Shown here: piece by piece, positions 5,971 through 8,028 of the stretch | Numbering within the stretch: position 1 is the stretch's first letter | Layout: every line of letters begins with the position of its first letter | From: an uncultured Coriobacteriia bacterium | GTDB lineage: Bacteria > Actinomycetota > Coriobacteriia > Coriobacteriales > QAMH01 | Assembly (NCBI GenBank): GCA_902493755.1 | Contig: CABURF010000039.1 | Coordinates: 1-8,028 of the forward strand | Direction of reading: 5' to 3' | Length of the DNA stretch: 8,028 bases | Notes under the pieces: model-generated | Seen by the model: the letters and a program-made list of their open reading frames with translations, nothing else | Told to the model about the DNA's origin: nothing | Database searches by the model: none | Made by a program: the position numbers and the translations under genes

Positions 5971-8028
5971 CTATTCCGGCACGACAAGCTGGCTATAGCG
6001 ATTCCAGATAGCCTGCATGTCGGTGTCGTAGCTTTCCTCGATGGGCTCGACCTTGCAGATCAGGCACTTGTACGGCGCGCCGAATCCCAGCTCCCCCACG
6101 TAAAAGTGCGGCATGAGCAGATTGATGTTGGAGCGCCAAACATCGTAGAGATGCGGCTCCTCGCCGTCCTCCTCGGGGAACCAGAAGCCGTGCTGCGCCA
6201 TGACGAGACCCGGATACACCGTCTGAGTGACCTTGGCCTTGAGCACGCACGAGCCAAAGGGGTTGCTCACGCGCACCCACTGGCCGTCCGCGATTCCAAG
6301 CTCGAGCGCATCCTGCGGATTGATCTCGATCAGCGGATCGGGATTCATCTCGCGCAGATACGGAATCTGCTTGCCCTCGGAGTGGAAGTAGCAATACGTA
6401 CGAGCACCCGTGGTGAGAACGAAGGGATACTCCTCCATCTTCTCGGGCGTGGAGACCGGTGAGAGCTGCGGCTCCTCGTAGTACGGCAGCGGATCCTCGC
6501 CGAACTGGCGGAACATCGTCGAGTAGAGCTCGACGCGGCCGGTCGGCGTGTTGAAGCCGGGCATGCCGTCGGGGCGCAGCTTGCCCGTCTCGTACTTGCG
6601 ATAGGAGAGCGTCTCGGTTTTCTGGTGCACGACCTCCTCACGCAGCTCCTCGAACGTCGTCTTGCCGTTGAGTCGGTAATACTCGAGAAACTCGTAGAAG
6701 TTCTTGAAACGCCCGAAGTTGACGGGCATGCAGCGACGACCTATCTCGTACATGATCTCGGCATCGCCCTTGCCCTCGCCCACCGTGATGGACTTGTTGA
6801 TGGCGCCCATCGTGATGGGAGATGCGCCGTAATGGCTGTAGACCACGCTGTCATGCTCGACGGTCGAGGACAGCGGGAGGAACAGCTCGCAGGTCGCCTG
6901 GATCGTCGGTGTGAGCCATACGTCAATGCCGAAGCACCACTCGAGATTTTGGTATGCATCGTGCCAACGCTGAGGCTGGGCGCAATCCGTGCCAGCCAGA
7001 CCGTTGCAATCCTCGAAGCCCGCCATCTTGAACTGGTAGGGCTCGCCCGTCTCGAGCGTGTCGAGCACCATGTCGCAGTGCGCGTTGAGAACGAAGCTCA
7101 CCATCGCCGGATAGCGTTTGAGGCCCAGAATCTTGCCCTGGAGCTCGGGGCCGAGCTCGTTCCAGCCGAAGCCGAGCTCGAGGCCGTCGTTGACGTCGCC
7201 GACGAGCTGGCCGCCGGGCACGTCGATATTTCCGGTGATGGCCTCGAGGGCGAGTATGCAATGGCCTGCCTGCATGCCGTTCGATTTCATGTCGATAGCC
7301 AGACCCCAGGCGATCTGCGCGGGTTTGGCGGCAGCATAGACACGAGCAGCCTCGACAATGAGGCTGGCATCCACACCAGTAATCCCCGCCGCCTTCTCGG
7401 CAGGCATCTCCTTGACGCGCTCGGCGAGCTGCTCGAAACCGTAGCACCACTTCTCGACGAAGTCGTGATCGTAGAGGTCCTCGGAGATGATGACGTTGAG
7501 CATGGCCATGCCGAGGGCGGCGTCGGTGCCGGGACGTAAGCATAGGTGCCAGTCAGCCCTCGTCGAGACCCAGTTGACGCGCGGATCGATGCTCATGAGC
7601 TTGGAGCCGCGGCGCATCATGTCGATGGCGGCGTGACCGAACAGGCCGTCGCCGTTAGTGGGCAGCGGATCCTTGCCCCAGAACACGATGAGCTCCGGCA
7701 ACGTGAAGGCCGGATCATCGTAGCGACCGGGCAAGCCGCCGGCGTAGTCCATCTCGGGATATGCCACGCCAGTGACATAGGTTGTGCCCGCGACGCGCGG
7801 GATGTAGCACGAGTATCCGCTCAAAGGCTGCGATGCATTCGGCGTGCCAAGTGCAGCTTGAGCGTACGCAGGAAGCATGGGGCCACCCTCGCGACCGGTG
7901 CCGCCTTGCATGAGGATGGACTCAGCCCCGTAGTTTTCCTTGTAGTAAGCGACCTTCTCGGCGATCGTGTCAAATGCCTCGTCCCAGGTGATGCGCTCCC
8001 ACTTGTTCTTGCCGCGGTCCTCGCGGGC
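5971..8028 (-). CDS. Molybdopterin-dependent oxidoreductase, catalytic subunit (Mo-B), 5' end outside window
   Basis: A paralogue of Mo-A; 685 C-terminal residues are present. The frame is open to the window edge (first residues AREDRGKNKWERITWDEA). By alignment with Mo-A about 100 residues are missing, including the N-terminal Fe-S cluster. Shared signatures: GGTGREGG, YSCYIPR with the presumed metal-ligating Cys, GLPGRYDDP, NTPTGRVELYS, VLTTGARTY and HGFWFPEEDGEEP. Counted by eye, identity to Mo-A is about 80% over the last 180 residues but only about half in the middle third, where substrate-channel residues usually lie. This suggests the same cofactor chemistry with a different substrate. 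The protein ends with an extra tail of roughly 25 residues (ESYDTDMQAIW...VVPE) absent from Mo-A. No ferredoxin gene follows it here; one could lie upstream outside the window, or the copy after Mo-A could be shared. Stop TAG at 5971-5973. Confidence 0.92.
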   Translation of the reverse strand, partial: AREDRGKNKWERITWDEAFDTIAEKVAYYKENYGAESILMQGGTGREGGPMLPAYAQAALGTPNASQPLSGYSCYIPRVAGTTYVTGVAYPEMDYAGGLPGRYDDPAFTLPELIVFWGKDPLPTNGDGLFGHAAIDMMRRGSKLMSIDPRVNWVSTRADWHLCLRPGTDAALGMAMLNVIISEDLYDHDFVEKWCYGFEQLAERVKEMPAEKAAGITGVDASLIVEAARVYAAAKPAQIAWGLAIDMKSNGMQAGHCILALEAITGNIDVPGGQLVGDVNDGLELGFGWNELGPELQGKILGLKRYPAMVSFVLNAHCDMVLDTLETGEPYQFKMAGFEDCNGLAGTDCAQPQRWHDAYQNLEWCFGIDVWLTPTIQATCELFLPLSSTVEHDSVVYSHYGASPITMGAINKSITVGEGKGDAEIMYEIGRRCMPVNFGRFKNFYEFLEYYRLNGKTTFEELREEVVHQKTETLSYRKYETGKLRPDGMPGFNTPTGRVELYSTMFRQFGEDPLPYYEEPQLSPVSTPEKMEEYPFVLTTGARTYCYFHSEGKQIPYLREMNPDPLIEINPQDALELGIADGQWVRVSNPFGSCVLKAKVTQTVYPGLVMAQHGFWFPEEDGEEPHLYDVWRSNINLLMPHFYVGELGFGAPYKCLICKVEPIEESYDTDMQAIWNRYSQLVVPE

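Overview
The window is GC-rich bacterial DNA. Every gene I can support lies on the minus strand, so transcription runs from high to low coordinates. The gene families suggest an anaerobic, respiratory actinobacterium of the class Coriobacteriia (Eggerthellaceae or Collinsella/Olsenella relatives, often gut-dwelling). They are cytoplasmic molybdopterin oxidoreductases with a WSAPGCHPVGC-type N-terminus, a small two-cluster ferredoxin, an Old Yellow Enzyme-type flavin oxidoreductase and a short-chain dehydrogenase. The assignment rests on family resemblance only; there is no rRNA or marker gene here.

Layout in transcription order: (1) 8028-5971, a molybdopterin oxidoreductase (Mo-B) whose 5' end lies beyond the window. 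(2) 5970-5816, a gap filled by repeats. (3) 5815-3524, a second, paralogous molybdopterin oxidoreductase (Mo-A), complete. (4) 3511-3169, a small 4Fe-4S ferredoxin subunit whose ribosome-binding site overlaps the Mo-A stop codon; it is broken by a frameshift inside its first cysteine motif. (5) 3159-3133, a strong hairpin, then repeats. (6) 3002-1053, a two-domain OYE-family NAD(P)H:flavin oxidoreductase of the 2-enoate reductase / 2,4-dienoyl-CoA reductase / BaiCD type. (7) Repeats. (8) 870-52, a classical SDR dehydrogenase, probably NADPH-dependent. (9) Repeats up to the window edge.

The genes read as an accessory reductive module. Mo-A/Mo-B resemble the acetylene hydratase, pyrogallol transhydroxylase and catechol dehydroxylase branch of the DMSO reductase superfamily. 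An enoate-reductase-like flavoprotein and an SDR are the kind of partners expected for anaerobic reduction of phenolic, enoate or steroid-like compounds. The substrate cannot be read from sequence.

The most striking non-coding feature is a family of about ten copies of a short repeat, GGGTCTGTCCCC followed by TTATTGCCA. All copies point the same way and they fill every intergenic gap except the Mo-A/ferredoxin junction. They recur at 35 or 38 bp, and twice are fused directly to a second, hairpin-like repeat (AGATTTCTCGACT...CTCGAAATGACA). No transposase, tRNA, rRNA, CRISPR array or clear promoter is visible.
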